From Caldalkalibacillus mannanilyticus JCM 10596 (GTDB lineage Bacteria > Bacillota > Bacilli > Caldalkalibacillales > JCM-10596), in NCBI RefSeq assembly GCF_000615945.1, contig NZ_BAMO01000005.1, positions 89,013-153,012 of the forward strand: a stretch of 64,000 nt of DNA, given 5' to 3'. The translations under genes and the position numbers were made by a program. The notes under the pieces were generated by a model. That model worked only from the letters and a program-made list of their open reading frames with translations. It did not search any database and had not been told where the DNA came from. Position 1 is the first letter of the stretch; each line of letters begins with the position of its first letter. This document shows positions 48,353 to 61,487 of this stretch, piece by piece.

Positions 48353-49807
48353 ATGGAAAAGAAACAACCACAGACGTTGTTCGAAAAGATTTGGGAAAAG
48401 CATATAGTCTTTGAGGAAGAGAACAAGCCTAGCTTAATCTATATTGATCTTCATTTAGTTCATGAGGTCACTTCTCCTCAAGCATTTGAAGGATTACGTT
48501 TATCTGGGAGAAAAGTTCGCAGACCTGAGAGAACCTTTGCCACCATGGACCATAATGTCCCGACGAAAGATATCTTCAACATTAAAGACCCGATCTCAGC
48601 AAAACAAATTGAAACTCTTTCTAAGAACTGTGAGGAGTTTGGTGTCACTCTTTTTGATATTCACCACCAAAACCAAGGGGTTGTACACGTAATGGGTCCT
48701 GAGCAAGGCTTAACGTGGCCTGGTAAGACGATCGTTTGTGGGGATAGTCATACTTCGACGCACGGAGCATTTGGCGCCCTTGCCTTTGGTATCGGTACAA
48801 GTGAAGTGGAACATGTCCTAGCTACTCAATGTCTCCAACAATCCAAGCCTAAAACAATGAAGGTTGAATTTATTGGAGATCTTCCCGTTGGACTTAGCTC
48901 CAAGGACATTATTCTTGGTTTGATCGCGAAGTACGGAACGGATTTTGCCACTGGTACAGTCATCGAGTTTACAGGTGAAATTATTGAAAAGCTCTCCATG
49001 GAAGAGCGCATGACGATCTGTAATATGTCCATTGAAGCGGGAGCAAGAGCAGGGTTAATGGCTCCAGACGAAACAACGTTTTCCTATTTAAAAGGACGCC
49101 CGTATGCTCCAAGTCCAGAGGAATTTGAACAGCATGTTCAAGAGTGGAAATCCCTTGTTACTGATGAAGGAGCCACTTATGACTTCACTGTAGATCTTGA
49201 TTTAGCTACCTTAGCTCCTCAAGTAACGTGGGGTACAAGTCCTGGGATGGGTACGAGCATTGAAGATACGGTTCCGAACCCAGCTGACTTTAAGACTGCT
49301 ACAGACCAAAGAGCCGCTCAATTAGCTCTTGATTATATGGGCTTGATCGCTGGAACGCCTATGAGTGAAATTGAAATCAACAAAGCATTTATTGGCTCCT
49401 GTACCAACGGACGTATCGAGGATCTACGTGCTGCAGCAAGTGTCGTCAAGGGCTATAAGGTTTCTGACAAGGTAATTGCGATTGTAGTACCTGGCTCCAA
49501 GAACGTCAAGGCTCAGGCAGAAGAAGAAGGCTTAGACAAAATCTTTGTTGAAGCAGGCTTCGAATGGCGTGAAGCTGGTTGCAGTATGTGTCTAGCCATG
49601 AATGACGATATCCTAGATCCAGGGGATCGTTGTGCTTCAACTTCAAACCGTAACTTTGAAGGACGACAAGGAAAAGGCGGACGCACTCATCTTGTCAGTC
49701 CAATGATGGCAGCAGCAGCAGCAATCAAAGGACATTTCACTGATATTAGGAAGTGGGAATTTAAAGACGCTCACTCCGCACAAGTTACAGAAGGGACGGC
49801 GAAATAG
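48353..49807 (+). CDS. leuC: 3-isopropylmalate dehydratase large subunit
   Basis: 484 residues of an aconitase-family 4Fe-4S enzyme. Early motif [34 protein letters not shown], and cluster Cys in GSCTNGR and [17 protein letters not shown] precedes the ATG. It is transcribed away from ilvBNC-leuAB, forming a separate leuCD operon with leuD one base downstream. Confidence 0.96.
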   Translation: MEKKQPQTLFEKIWEKHIVFEEENKPSLIYIDLHLVHEVTSPQAFEGLRLSGRKVRRPERTFATMDHNVPTKDIFNIKDPISAKQIETLSKNCEEFGVTLFDIHHQNQGVVHVMGPEQGLTWPGKTIVCGDSHTSTHGAFGALAFGIGTSEVEHVLATQCLQQSKPKTMKVEFIGDLPVGLSSKDIILGLIAKYGTDFATGTVIEFTGEIIEKLSMEERMTICNMSIEAGARAGLMAPDETTFSYLKGRPYAPSPEEFEQHVQEWKSLVTDEGATYDFTVDLDLATLAPQVTWGTSPGMGTSIEDTVPNPADFKTATDQRAAQLALDYMGLIAGTPMSEIEINKAFIGSCTNGRIEDLRAAASVVKGYKVSDKVIAIVVPGSKNVKAQAEEEGLDKIFVEAGFEWREAGCSMCLAMNDDILDPGDRCASTSNRNFEGRQGKGGRTHLVSPMMAAAAAIKGHFTDIRKWEFKDAHSAQVTEGTAK

Positions 49808-49808
49808 A

Positions 49809-50402
49809 ATGGAACCATTTATCAAAGAAACAGGCATTGTGGCTCCACTAGATCGTGCCAATGTGGACACAGATGCTATTATTCCTAAACAGTTTCTAAA
49901 AAGAATTGAACGAAGTGGATTTGGTCAGTTCCTGTTTTACGATTGGAGATTCTTAGATAACGACCAAACTAATCCTGACTTCGAATTAAATAAGCCTCGC
50001 TACCAAGGTTCATCCATCTTGGTATCAAGACAAAACTTTGGTTGTGGATCATCTCGTGAGCATGCTCCTTGGTCCTTGCTAGACTATGGCTTTAAGGTCA
50101 TCATCTCTTCTAGCTTTGCAGATATCTTTTATAATAACTGCTTCAAGAATGGGATTCTTCCTATCGTCCTCACCGATGATCAAGTAGAAGAGTTATTCCA
50201 AAGAACAGCTAAAACAGAAGGCTATCAGCTTACTGTAGATCTAGAGCAACAATTGATTACAGATGATCAAGGATTACGTCTTTCCTTCGATGTTGATTCC
50301 TTTAGAAAGTATTTGCTGCTTAATGGACTTGACGATATCGGCTTAACTTTGTTACACGAAGAAAAAATTTCAGCTTATGAAGCCAAAAGAGCGATTGGGT
50401 AA
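49809..50402 (+). CDS. leuD: 3-isopropylmalate dehydratase small subunit
   Basis: 197 residues, swivel domain of the isomerase: [38 protein letters not shown] and [20 protein letters not shown]. It begins directly after the leuC stop, and its last codons form the left arm of the operon terminator. Confidence 0.96.
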   Translation: MEPFIKETGIVAPLDRANVDTDAIIPKQFLKRIERSGFGQFLFYDWRFLDNDQTNPDFELNKPRYQGSSILVSRQNFGCGSSREHAPWSLLDYGFKVIISSSFADIFYNNCFKNGILPIVLTDDQVEELFQRTAKTEGYQLTVDLEQQLITDDQGLRLSFDVDSFRKYLLLNGLDDIGLTLLHEEKISAYEAKRAIG

Positions 50403-50421
50403 TTCCCAATCGCTTTTTTTT
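50391..50421 (+). terminator. Intrinsic terminator of leuCD
   Basis: GCGATTGGG-taatt-CCCAATCGC followed by TTTTTTTT, overlapping the leuD stop. Confidence 0.9.
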
Positions 50422-50430
50422 AGAAAACAA

Positions 50431-50463
50431 AGAAGCACCCTCTACCAAGCTGAGAGTGCTTCT
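50431..50463 (-). terminator. Intrinsic terminator of the NSS transporter gene
   Basis: On the minus strand AGAAGCACTCTC-agcttggta-GAGGGTGCTTCT, followed by TTGTTTTC. Confidence 0.75.
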
Positions 50464-50499
50464 TGTTTCTTTCGGTATTTTATTATTTTCTTCTTTATT

Positions 50500-51855
50500 T
50501 TAAGAGAAGTTAATAACACCAATTTTGTTTAAGAAAATAATCAAGATCGCTACTGGTGCTACAATACGTAAGCTCCAAATCCAAAGCGTACCAATCGTTG
50601 TTTGACCGAAATCAGAATCACGAAGAGCATCTGTTTTATTCCAGCCCCAGCCCATAAATAGAGCAATAATTAATCCGCCCAGTGGAAGGAATACATTTCC
50701 AGATAAATCATCCATAAAGGTTAAGAAGTCTTTATCCATAATGTTAATTGCATAAGCTCCTTGAGAAAGAGAAGAAGGAACTCCTAGTAGGAAGATCAAT
50801 CCACCAATAATGATTACAGCCGTCTTACGATTCCAGTTGAATCTTCTCATGAAGTAAGCAACAGCTACCTCTAACAAGGATACTGCAGAAGAAAGGGCAG
50901 CAGCAAATAATAAGAAGAAGAAAGCTGTACCTACAATCATTCCGCCTGTCATTTGATCAAATACATTCGGCAAGGTCATAAAGACAAGACCTGCTCCACC
51001 TGCAGGATCTAAACCAAAAGCAAACACCGCTGGGAAGATCATAATCCCTGCAATAATCGCTACGACTGTATCTAGAATCCCGACACTTAATGCGGCACTT
51101 GGAAGCTTGTTTTCCTTTTTCAAGTAGCTTCCGTAGGTAATCAAGGCTCCCATCCCTAAGCTAAGAGAGAAGAAGGCTTGACCTAATGCAGCAACCCACA
51201 CTTTAGGCTCCGCAAGCTTGCTCCAATCAGGATTAAACAAGAAATTAAGACCTTCTTTCGCTCCACCTAAGGTTAAGCTATATCCAGCTAAAACAATTAA
51301 TAAAACTCCTAATAATGGCATTAATATTTTGTTTGAAGCCTCAATTCCTTTTTTAACACCCATGACAACAATTCCTATCGTCAGTGCCATAAAAATGAAT
51401 TGCCAGATGACAGGTTCATACGTTTCCCCTATAAAGCTCACAAAGTAACCTGTAAAATCATTATCTTGAACATGGAGCAGCTGACCAGTCAAATACCCAA
51501 AGAAGTATTTCATAACCCATCCAGCTACAACTCCATAAAATGATAGAATGATAAATGCAGATGCTACTCCCATGAAACCAGCAACCACCCATGGCTTACC
51601 AGGAGCTAGCTTTTGAAATGAACCAACAGCGTCACTTTGAGCTTTGCGACCGATGGTGAACTCAGCCATCACAACAGGGATACCAATAAATAAAACTAAT
51701 AAAATATAAAGTAATAAAAACGCTCCGCCACCATTTTCACCGGCTGTTGTCGAGAATCTCCAAATGTTCCCTAAGCCAACTGCGGAACCTAGGCACGCTA
51801 AGATAAACCCTAGACGTGAGCCCCATTGCTCGCGACCTTGTTGTAATTGACTCAT
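50500..51855 (-). CDS. Sodium-dependent amino-acid-type transporter (NSS/SNF family)
   Basis: 451 residues with 11-12 helices of the LeuT fold. Helix 1 carries the sodium/substrate motif GSAVGLGNIWRF after GFILACL; GAFLLLYILLVLFIGIPVVM is the family helix 2; YGSYLKKENKLP and FFLLFAAALSSAVSLLEV are also typical. Bacterial members carry amino acids such as tyrosine, leucine or alanine; the substrate cannot be read from sequence. It sits between leuCD and the ligA block and has its own terminator. Confidence 0.9.
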   Translation of the reverse strand: MSQLQQGREQWGSRLGFILACLGSAVGLGNIWRFSTTAGENGGGAFLLLYILLVLFIGIPVVMAEFTIGRKAQSDAVGSFQKLAPGKPWVVAGFMGVASAFIILSFYGVVAGWVMKYFFGYLTGQLLHVQDNDFTGYFVSFIGETYEPVIWQFIFMALTIGIVVMGVKKGIEASNKILMPLLGVLLIVLAGYSLTLGGAKEGLNFLFNPDWSKLAEPKVWVAALGQAFFSLSLGMGALITYGSYLKKENKLPSAALSVGILDTVVAIIAGIMIFPAVFAFGLDPAGGAGLVFMTLPNVFDQMTGGMIVGTAFFFLLFAAALSSAVSLLEVAVAYFMRRFNWNRKTAVIIIGGLIFLLGVPSSLSQGAYAINIMDKDFLTFMDDLSGNVFLPLGGLIIALFMGWGWNKTDALRDSDFGQTTIGTLWIWSLRIVAPVAILIIFLNKIGVINFS

Positions 51856-51967
51856 TAAATTTCCTCCCTTTAAAAATATTCAGACAACTGTCTGCCCAAC
51901 CTATTATACAACACATCTGATTTTTTACAATATGTTTTTATAATATTTTTTTCTTTCTGAATTCATT

Positions 51968-52784
51968 TTATTTATACTTAATTAGGACATCCTCTCCCTC
52001 GTGATAAACTGGAAAAATCTCCGGGTGAAGCAAGGAAGCAAGCTTCGCTAGACCCGTTATTAATCTTGGAGAAGGACGGCAAAAGAGCGGTTCATCCAGA
52101 ACATGAACCTGGTTCTGTTGTAGTGCAGCAAGCTCTTTCCAGCCCGGTCGATCATAAACCAGCTTGGGATTCACTCTTTTTTGCTGAACCCACCCAGACC
52201 AAAGCAACAATATCTGGTTCTCTCTGTTTCACCTCCTCCCAATCTGTTTGATAACTAGCCACAGCCTGATCGGCAAATATGTTCTCTGCCCCAGCCAAAC
52301 GACTGATTTCGGTAAGCCAATTATGTCCTCCTGGTGTGAAGACAGGCTTTGGCCACCATTCCCAGTACATTCTTTTTTTCTCCTTGACCTTTGTAGCTAA
52401 CTGATGATAGGATTCTAGCCTCTCTGTGTACTGATCATAGAAAGCCCTCGCTCGTTTCTCTTCCCCTGTAGCTTCTCCTAATTGCAGAATATTTTGTCCT
52501 ATTTCCTCTAGCGTATTAGGATTTAATACAATGTGCGGAATCCCTCTTGCTTGAAGACGTTCTACGTTTTTCTCCATCCCTGGAACACTAAGTGAAGCAA
52601 GCACTAGATCAGGCTCTAGTGCTTCCACCTGGTCCATATTGATATCAAGGTCAGGTCCTAATCGTGGCAGTTGATCTACCTGCGGCGGCCAATCCGAATA
52701 ATTGTCTACACCAATGATGGAGGAGCTCAACCCTAAGTAATGCAACAGCTCCGTGTTACTTGGACAAATGGATGCTATTTTCAT
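51968..52784 (-). CDS. BtuF-like cobalamin/iron-complex-binding fold protein without signal peptide (apparent frameshift)
   Basis: TroA/BtuF-fold protein of about 272 residues. First part: KIASICPSNTELLHYLGLSS, DWPPQVDQLPRLGPDLDI, EALEPDLVLASLSVPG, to REPDIVALVWVG. The frame is then lost near 52186-52195 and regained as VQQKRVNPKLVYDRPGWKEL, LFCRPSPRLITGLAKLASLL. Two missing G, or one extra base, in the GGG run explain it. There is no signal peptide or lipobox, so it is probably cytoplasmic, unlike transport SBPs; proteins of this leaderless type are annotated as cobalamin-binding. The start (ATG 52784) has GAGGTG upstream; it lies 15 bases after ligA. Confidence 0.75.
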
Positions 52785-52798
52785 CCTTTCCACCTCGC

Positions 52799-54841
<2,043 letters not shown>

Positions 54842-57139
54842 TTATTGTTTTGTAATCGGAGCGAATTTAGCCAATAAGCGCTTGAGCCCGACCGGTTGAT
54901 CAAAAGCAATCGTCAACTCTAAATCGTCCCCTTCTCCCTTCATGCTGACAACCGTACCCACACCCCACTTGCCATGACCTGCTTTATCTCCTACAGACCA
55001 CCCAAGAGATTGTGCGCCTGAAGCTTGCAGGCTCTTAGTTACAGTAGATCTTGCTCCAGTACTCGCAGTCCCAGCTCCTCTTCCATAACCAGTAGGGCTT
55101 GTTTCTCTAGCAGAAGGGCTTGAGTGGAAGGTACTCTGCCCCATTCGATTTCCTCCAGAATAGCCATAGCCTCCTGAAGAAGCAGCAGTCGGATTGGCAC
55201 TTTCTAAGATCTCTGCTGGAATCTCCTGAATGAAACGGGATTCAGGATTCATGCCTGTCCGTCCAAACAAGGTTCTCATTCGAGCATTGGTTAGAAATAA
55301 CTCCTTCTCAGCCCTCGTAATTCCTACATACGCCAATCGACGTTCTTCTTCCATTTCACTTTCTTCAATCAAGGCACGATTATGCGGGAAGATTCCTTCC
55401 TCTAACCCAACAAGAAAAACATAAGGGAACTCTAAGCCCTTTGCCGAATGGAGCGTCATGAGAAGAACCTGATTGCCTACTTCTTCTTCATCATCATCGA
55501 CCTGATCAATATCTGCTACAAGGGCTAATTCCGTCAAGAAGGCAAGAAGCGTCTTGTCTTCACTCTTCTGTTCAAAATCCTGTGTCACAGATAATAGCTC
55601 TTCAATGTTTTCAATACGTGCATTAGCTTCAATGGAGTTTTCCTTTTTCAAGATCTCAATATACTCTGTTTTTTCTAAGATCTGCTCCGTTAGCTCCGTC
55701 ACCGATAAATAATCGACCATCTGGATCATATTTCTCATTAAATCATAGAAGCTCGCCAGTTGATTCGCCGCTCTTGAGCTTAATCCGATGAAATCAACTT
55801 CAGCCAAAGCGGAATACATGGAGATTCCCTTCTCATCGGCATATTGGGCAAGTCGATCAACGGTCGCTTCCCCAATTCCTCTTTTCGGTACATTAACTAT
55901 ACGACGAAAGCTAATATCATCATCAGGATTTGAAATCAAGCGGAGATAAGCTAAGATATCTTTGATTTCTTTTCTGTCATAGAACTTTGTCCCGCCCACA
56001 ATTTGATAAGGAATATTCGATTTAAGAAATACTTCCTCAATCACACGCGACTGGGCATTGGTTCGATAGAGGATGGCAATGTCTTTATATTTGCTCCCCT
56101 TGCTGATCGCTTCTTGAATTTTTTCCGTGATAAAATACGCTTCCCCTTGTTCATTATCTCCTCTATAGTAGGTGATCTTAGCTCCCTCTTCATTCTCCGT
56201 CCAGAGGTTTTTCGCTTTTCGACTAGAATTATTTTTGATCACCTCATTGGCGGCTTGTAGAATCCGCTTGGTCGAGCGATAGTTTTGCTCTAGCTTAATC
56301 ACTTTAGCATCCTTATAATCTTTTTCAAAAGAAAGAATAATGCTAATATCCGCCCCACGAAACATATAAATCGATTGATCAGTATCCCCTACCACACAGA
56401 TATTACGATGGCGATCGGCTAACAGGCTGACCAAAAGATACTGTGCTCGGTTGGTATCCTGATACTCATCGACATGAATATATTGAAATTTGCGTTGATA
56501 AAAATCTAGGACATCAGGAACCTCTTGAAACAATCTGACCGTCAGCATAATTAGGTCATCGAAATCTAAGGCATGATTGGTGCGCAGTGTTTTCTGGTAG
56601 CCTTCATAGACATCGGCTACTACCTTATCATAGTAATTCCCCACCAAATTGCTTACTTCCTGAGGGGTTTTTAATTCATTTTTAAAATGGGAGATACTCC
56701 CTCGAATCGCTTTAGGTTCAAATTTTTTCGTATCCAGATTGAGGCGTTTCATCACTTCCTTCACTACAGAAAGCTGATCCCCGCTATCTAAAATGCTAAA
56801 ATTGCGCGAGTAACCCAAGCGGTCAATATCTCGACGAAGAATACGAACACACATGGAGTGAAACGTAGAAATCCAAATATCTTCTGCCTGTCCTCCCACC
56901 AGAGCCGCTACCCTGTCTTTCATTTCTCTCGCTGCTTTGTTCGTAAAGGTGATCGCTAATATATTCCAAGGTGTGATCCTTTTTTCTGCTAATAAATAAG
57001 CAATGCGATGGGTAAGAACCCTTGTCTTCCCGCTTCCAGCTCCAGCTACCAGTAATATAGGGCCATCTGTTTCGACGACGGCTCTTCTCTGCTGTGGATT
57101 TAATGATTCGATCATCTGTTGGATAGATCCTTGTGTCAT
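54842..57139 (-). CDS. pcrA: ATP-dependent 3'-5' DNA helicase PcrA
   Basis: 765-residue SF1A helicase, intact. Walker [15 protein letters not shown], motif Ia [14 protein letters not shown], motif [14 protein letters not shown], motif [17 protein letters not shown], motif [11 protein letters not shown], motif [17 protein letters not shown], motif [21 protein letters not shown]. The Gly/Ser-rich linker near 655-710 leads to a Tudor-like tail ([20 protein letters not shown]) that binds RNA polymerase. Essential in B. subtilis. Start 15 bases after pcrB. Confidence 0.97.
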   Translation of the reverse strand: MTQGSIQQMIESLNPQQRRAVVETDGPILLVAGAGSGKTRVLTHRIAYLLAEKRITPWNILAITFTNKAAREMKDRVAALVGGQAEDIWISTFHSMCVRILRRDIDRLGYSRNFSILDSGDQLSVVKEVMKRLNLDTKKFEPKAIRGSISHFKNELKTPQEVSNLVGNYYDKVVADVYEGYQKTLRTNHALDFDDLIMLTVRLFQEVPDVLDFYQRKFQYIHVDEYQDTNRAQYLLVSLLADRHRNICVVGDTDQSIYMFRGADISIILSFEKDYKDAKVIKLEQNYRSTKRILQAANEVIKNNSSRKAKNLWTENEEGAKITYYRGDNEQGEAYFITEKIQEAISKGSKYKDIAILYRTNAQSRVIEEVFLKSNIPYQIVGGTKFYDRKEIKDILAYLRLISNPDDDISFRRIVNVPKRGIGEATVDRLAQYADEKGISMYSALAEVDFIGLSSRAANQLASFYDLMRNMIQMVDYLSVTELTEQILEKTEYIEILKKENSIEANARIENIEELLSVTQDFEQKSEDKTLLAFLTELALVADIDQVDDDEEEVGNQVLLMTLHSAKGLEFPYVFLVGLEEGIFPHNRALIEESEMEEERRLAYVGITRAEKELFLTNARMRTLFGRTGMNPESRFIQEIPAEILESANPTAASSGGYGYSGGNRMGQSTFHSSPSARETSPTGYGRGAGTASTGARSTVTKSLQASGAQSLGWSVGDKAGHGKWGVGTVVSMKGEGDDLELTIAFDQPVGLKRLLAKFAPITKQ

Positions 57140-57154
57140 TCTGCTTCCTCCCCT

Positions 57155-57844
57155 TTATTTCGGCACTGTCCGAATCGCTGTGTCTAAGTCTTTATATATG
57201 AGGTTACCGACTACAATGGTATCAGCGATTTTACTCATTTCTTCCGCTTGCTCCTTAGAGGTAATACCTCCACCATAAAAAATATGCAGGCTTCCCTCTC
57301 GCTTCAAGCGCTCATAAACCCCGCTAAGCTTCTGTGGGTCTCCCAAGGTACCGCTATATTCAAGGTAAAAATAAGATGATTTCAACAAATGATGACTTAA
57401 TCTAGCGTAGGCAATGATCTCATCTTCATTTAGTTCCGTTTCACTTTCCGTTAATTGAGCTACGCTCGATTCAGGATTTAACACGGTATACCCAACCGTC
57501 GATATCTCGTGCCAAGGAATCATGGTGCCAAATTCCTGCACAGCAATATGATGGGGCTTCAATATCCAATTAGGGTTCATCGCATTGAGCACAATGGGGA
57601 CCAAATAATGGTCAAAACCAGGAACAATGGCTTCTTGGTTGGATATTTCTAAAAGACAGGGGATGGCATACCGACGAATCCTCGCCAGAAGATCAATGGT
57701 CTTGTCAAAGGTAACCCCATAGGTCCCGCCTACAATAACCGCATCACTTCCCGATTCACAGATCGCCTCCAGTGCTTCATCTGAGATCGATTTATCTGGA
57801 TCAAGCTTAAATACGTGCTTCCAACTTTTCATTTCTAACATCAT
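57155..57844 (-). CDS. pcrB: Heptaprenylglyceryl phosphate synthase PcrB
   Basis: 229-residue TIM-barrel prenyltransferase that joins heptaprenyl diphosphate to glycerol-1-phosphate, giving an archaeal-like ether lipid in Bacillales. HVFKLDPDKSISDEALEAIC, DAVIVGGTYGVTFDKT, YLEYSGTLGDP and the phosphate-binding IFYGGGITSKEQAEEM and ADTIVVGNLIY motifs are intact. First gene of pcrB-pcrA-ligA. Confidence 0.95.
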   Translation of the reverse strand: MMLEMKSWKHVFKLDPDKSISDEALEAICESGSDAVIVGGTYGVTFDKTIDLLARIRRYAIPCLLEISNQEAIVPGFDHYLVPIVLNAMNPNWILKPHHIAVQEFGTMIPWHEISTVGYTVLNPESSVAQLTESETELNEDEIIAYARLSHHLLKSSYFYLEYSGTLGDPQKLSGVYERLKREGSLHIFYGGGITSKEQAEEMSKIADTIVVGNLIYKDLDTAIRTVPK

Positions 57845-57922
57845 TCGTCCCCCTTAACCTTCAAAGGAATTATATCAAATTATCACCCTAAACTGTAAAC
57901 TTCCATCATATGGACGAAGAAA

Positions 57923-57946
57923 GACCTTGGCTCTTCTGCCAAGGTC
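57923..57946 (-). terminator. Intrinsic terminator between yerC and pcrB
   Basis: On the minus strand GACCTTGGC-agaaga-GCCAAGGTC, followed by TTTCTT. It separates the yerBC unit from pcrB-pcrA-ligA. Confidence 0.8.
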
Positions 57947-58001
57947 ATAAGGTCCAACTCTTCTTGTAGGATCATGATTGTTTTTACTTATATCACTTTG
58001 C

Positions 58002-58310
58002 TTATTTATTTTCTTTTTCCGTATCTTCAACACGATCTAAGACCATTTTATAACCGTCATTTCCATAATTCAAGCAACGTTTGACACGTGAGATCGTTGC
58101 CGTACTGGCTCCCGTTTCCGTTTCAATCTTATGGTAAGTAAAGCCTTGTCGCAACATTCTCGCTACCTCAAGGCGCTGTGCCAATGACTGAATTTCATTT
58201 ACCGTGCAAAGATCGTCAAAAAAGATATAACAATCCTCTAGATTCTCCAAGGTGAGAATCGACTTAAATAATTGATCCACTTCTTTTCCCCGTAATTTGT
58301 TAATCTGCAT
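58002..58310 (-). CDS. yerC: TrpR-like helix-turn-helix protein YerC
   Basis: 102 residues. TrpR superfamily fold: VDQLFKSILTLENLEDCYIF, EIQSLAQRLEVARMLRQGFT and HKIETETGASTATISRVKRC as the DNA-contacting helix-turn-helix. The YerC/YecD family is conserved in Bacillales; its targets are not well defined. It starts 28 bases after yerB. Confidence 0.92.
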   Translation of the reverse strand: MQINKLRGKEVDQLFKSILTLENLEDCYIFFDDLCTVNEIQSLAQRLEVARMLRQGFTYHKIETETGASTATISRVKRCLNYGNDGYKMVLDRVEDTEKENK

Positions 58311-58338
58311 TGTAATCTACCCCTCCAAAGGCTTTGGT

Positions 58339-59397
58339 CTAGTTACTTACCTCCTTAGAGGCTTTGAAGCGAACACTATTCTCAAGTCCCGGTTTATTAG
58401 GGACAATATTCACCCATGTTACACCAGGATATAAGCCTATCTCTTCTCCATCTCTAATGGGTCGAATGACTCCATCTATTCGTTTCCAATCCACTTCGGT
58501 CATCTTTCCTCTTTGAAAAAGGTAGCCCTTCCCCTCAGACTTCACATCAATGGCTCTTCGCCCTACACTATCTAATGTTTTATGCGTGGTTTCAATCACA
58601 AAAAGATTGGTGGTGGTCAGCGGCTCTGTGGTTTCCATATCCACATGAGGCTCGCCTCGAACATATCTTGTATAAAGACCCGTTTCAGCGTCATACTCAT
58701 ATGATACCTTATATGAAGAGTGATATTCAATATCAATCCAACCAGCCTCTTCTCCTACCATCTCCTCCACTGGGTCCTTAAACTTCAAGGTAGGGATCTT
58801 AGAATCCTGTTTGTATTTTCTCTTCTCAGCACCTTCTCGCAACAATTCAGTACTGGTATATAGGTTATGAGGAGCTTTACGGAAATTAACCCGATAAAAA
58901 GAACCTCCCGCATTATAGATTTCATCTAAATTAGGTAATCCTTGGTTACGTGCAATCTGTAATGCCTCTGGTGAACCTCCTGCATGGGCAAAAACAGCGT
59001 CAAAGCCAGTGGCAATATCAATTAGATACGGACGTAAGCTGCGCACAGGACCAATCACCTCTGGAGACTTACTCTGAAATAAAGCAACCAAACGAGTAAT
59101 TTCTCCCTCTGCCAACACTTCATAGACCATATCCGCTTGACTGATTCCTGTCTGCGGTCTAGCCTTTCCATGGTTATTAATCATCACAGCAAGAATTCGA
59201 TCATTTATTTCAACTAGAGAACCTTCTCCAGTCAATGGCGCATGATAGGGAAATACGGTTTCCTCTTCTTCTATAATGGGCTCTCCTCCAAGTTCTTCTT
59301 CCACTGGTTGAGTAGCAGGATCACTCCCACCGCACGCTACCAGTAAGAGAAAGCTTAGTACGAGAATTAAGCCTATACAAGCTTTCTTCAAGCTCAT
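58339..59397 (-). CDS. yerB: DUF3048 lipoprotein YerB
   Basis: About 352 residues from the ATG at 59397; a TTG four codons earlier is the only alternative, and the ribosome site AAGGAG is unusually close to the ATG (three bases). Lipobox LLVACGG at about residue 22. DUF3048 domains: YHAPLTGEG, ILAVMINNHGKARPQTGISQ, GPVRSLRPYLIDIATGFDAV, FRKAPHNLYTSTELLREG, and the C-terminal DUF3048_C part ending NIVPNKPGLENSVRFK. Cell-surface protein of unknown function. Confidence 0.88.
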   Translation of the reverse strand: MSLKKACIGLILVLSFLLLVACGGSDPATQPVEEELGGEPIIEEEETVFPYHAPLTGEGSLVEINDRILAVMINNHGKARPQTGISQADMVYEVLAEGEITRLVALFQSKSPEVIGPVRSLRPYLIDIATGFDAVFAHAGGSPEALQIARNQGLPNLDEIYNAGGSFYRVNFRKAPHNLYTSTELLREGAEKRKYKQDSKIPTLKFKDPVEEMVGEEAGWIDIEYHSSYKVSYEYDAETGLYTRYVRGEPHVDMETTEPLTTTNLFVIETTHKTLDSVGRRAIDVKSEGKGYLFQRGKMTEVDWKRIDGVIRPIRDGEEIGLYPGVTWVNIVPNKPGLENSVRFKASKEVSN

Positions 59398-59514
59398 CCA
59401 CTCCTTCAATATTCAACTTTCAAGTTTCAGATTTCAAGTTTCGGCTTTCATTTGCCATCTATACAATTCACTCTACACTAATTCGTCATCTACCTGCTAA
59501 AATCCTTTAACGCA

Positions 59515-61244
59515 CTAAAAAATCATTTTGGCGGAAACCACTTTTTGCTCCTTAATAAGGTAGACTCCTTCATTCGTCATACGGATAAACGGAAGGTGAG
59601 TTGCTGTTAAAAACAACAAAGTATAAATAGGGTCAGCAAAGGCATGTCCGTCTTTTTGCATCATCTGCACAAAATGCTGACTATATTCCACAACTTCCTT
59701 CATACCTTCCTGCTCATTCCTCCCGCGAGAGTCAACGGGATTTCTAACCGTTCTCCATTCTCGAATGTCGCCACAATGCCTCCACCCATTTCCAATGCTT
59801 TTCGAAGGGCTTGTACCATATCTTCTCTATTGTTACCTATTAGTATATAGTCTTTGGAGGCTGTATATGTACTAGCTAGGCTTACCAATTTTGTACTATA
59901 TCCTTTGATTCGTGTGTGTACGCCCCATCTCCCTTCATGATCGACTAACATCAGATACGCTTCATCCTCTACCAATGAATCACTTGGCGAATACGAATAG
60001 GGCCTGGTAATCACTTCATTAATCAGTTCAATTCCTGTTGTTCCTGTATCGCGGATCTGCAACAATCGACTCAAATCCCAAGTGACTTCCTTAGGCTTAA
60101 AATATTGGAAAAGCCAATCAGAAGAAGGATTCATGAGAGATTGCCCATTTCTCACCACCCATTTTCCATCCACCATAACATAAGACGGTGTCGGCTCATC
60201 CAATGTTTCTACTACGTTCAAATGAGCTAGTCTTCCCGGAGCAATTCCTCCCAGTTCTTGATCTAAACCATAATAGGTAGCAGGATTCAATGTTGCCATC
60301 CGATAGGCATCTGCCACTCCAAATCCAGCCTTCATGACCAGCTTGATCATTTCATTCATGCCTGACCTCTGGACAAAAAAAGGACTGGCTCCATCATTGG
60401 TCAGCATGATTCGCGAAAGGTTCACTTCAGGATTTCCTTTCAATTCCTCTAGAATCTGCGGTAAATCCGGTCGAATAGACGAATACCGCAAGCTCACATA
60501 ATAACCCAGTCGCAGACGATTGAGCACATCCTCTCCATGTAGAGATTCATGATCTGCACTGACACCTGCTGCCGCCAGCGTATTTAAGGTTTCGAAAGAC
60601 GCTCCAGGCAGATGCCCCTCAATCCGTTTCCCGAAATCTTGCTTGGTCATTAACATCCATTTGGTTAAATTCGGCTCTCCTTGTATGAAGTACGGCCAAG
60701 AGGTAAATTCCCCTCCTTGTACCACTAAAGGATGCGACAACCACGTTCGTAAGGTCTGATCGTTAAACCTGCCTATCTGCTCCCCCGTATTGGTCTGTCC
60801 ATCAAAGCGCGACCACCACAGCCAGAGATGAAAACCCTGCTCGTCCAATTCTTGAATAAATTGAAGAGCCTGCTCATCTGTTAATTTAAGAAACAGAGCC
60901 ATATTATCGTTGATGGATGTCGTCGTTCCTTGGGTTGTGACATACCTTCCCCACTCAAGAGGGTTATACCATTGGAAGGGATGAGCATGCGGTTCTATAT
61001 ATCCAGGGACCACTACCTGATGGCTGGCTAGTTCAATAATCTCTGTTTCATTGGATACAAGAGGCTCTTTCTGCCCCACATAAGCCACTCGATTGCCTGC
61101 AATATAGATCTGTCCCTGTTCAACCTGTCCTGTATATACATTGAGAAATCTCGCATTTTTTAACCAAATCTGAGGAGCCTTTTTTCTCATCGAAACGTGT
61201 AGCAAAGATTGATATTCTTCTATTGTCATCGAACGAATCTTCAT
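59515..61244 (-). CDS. yerA: Adenine deaminase-related amidohydrolase YerA (apparent frameshift near C-terminus)
   Basis: About 577 residues when joined. AdeC-like metal-dependent amidohydrolase: IWLKNARFLNVYTGQVEQGQ, metal site VVPGYIEPHAHPFQWYNPLE, ADHESLHGEDVLNRLRLGYY, LTNDGASPFFV and GIAPGRLAHLNVVE. The C-terminal domain runs to LTLAGGMSRKV, where the frame is lost at 59703-59708; the adjacent frame continues MKEVVEYSQHFVQ, DPIYTLLFLTATHLPFIRMT, ending at 59515. One missing base explains it and gives the family length. AGGAGGTTTCC precedes the ATG. The YerA branch differs from true adenine deaminases, so the substrate is uncertain. Confidence 0.88.
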
Positions 61245-61487
61245 CTAAAGGAAACCTCCCTGAATAGCTATTCATTATATATATTCTATTATTCTTCTAA
61301 TATTCCTTTAGATTTACGAAGAAATGAGTTTTTGGCTATATTGACTTGTTAACTTTAGTGAAGTTTCCACTATTTGGTGGTAATATAGAGAGAAGGATAG
61401 CTGCTGTTCTTTAAAGTAGTCATTTTCCTTTTTTATAATAAACTACACATTAGCATGGTTTATGATGAACTAAGGGGGCACGTACCA

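Noticed and set aside
59416..59446. Direct repeat TTTCAAGTTTC upstream of yerB
   Set aside because: Only two short AT-rich units; consistent with chance and no array structure.
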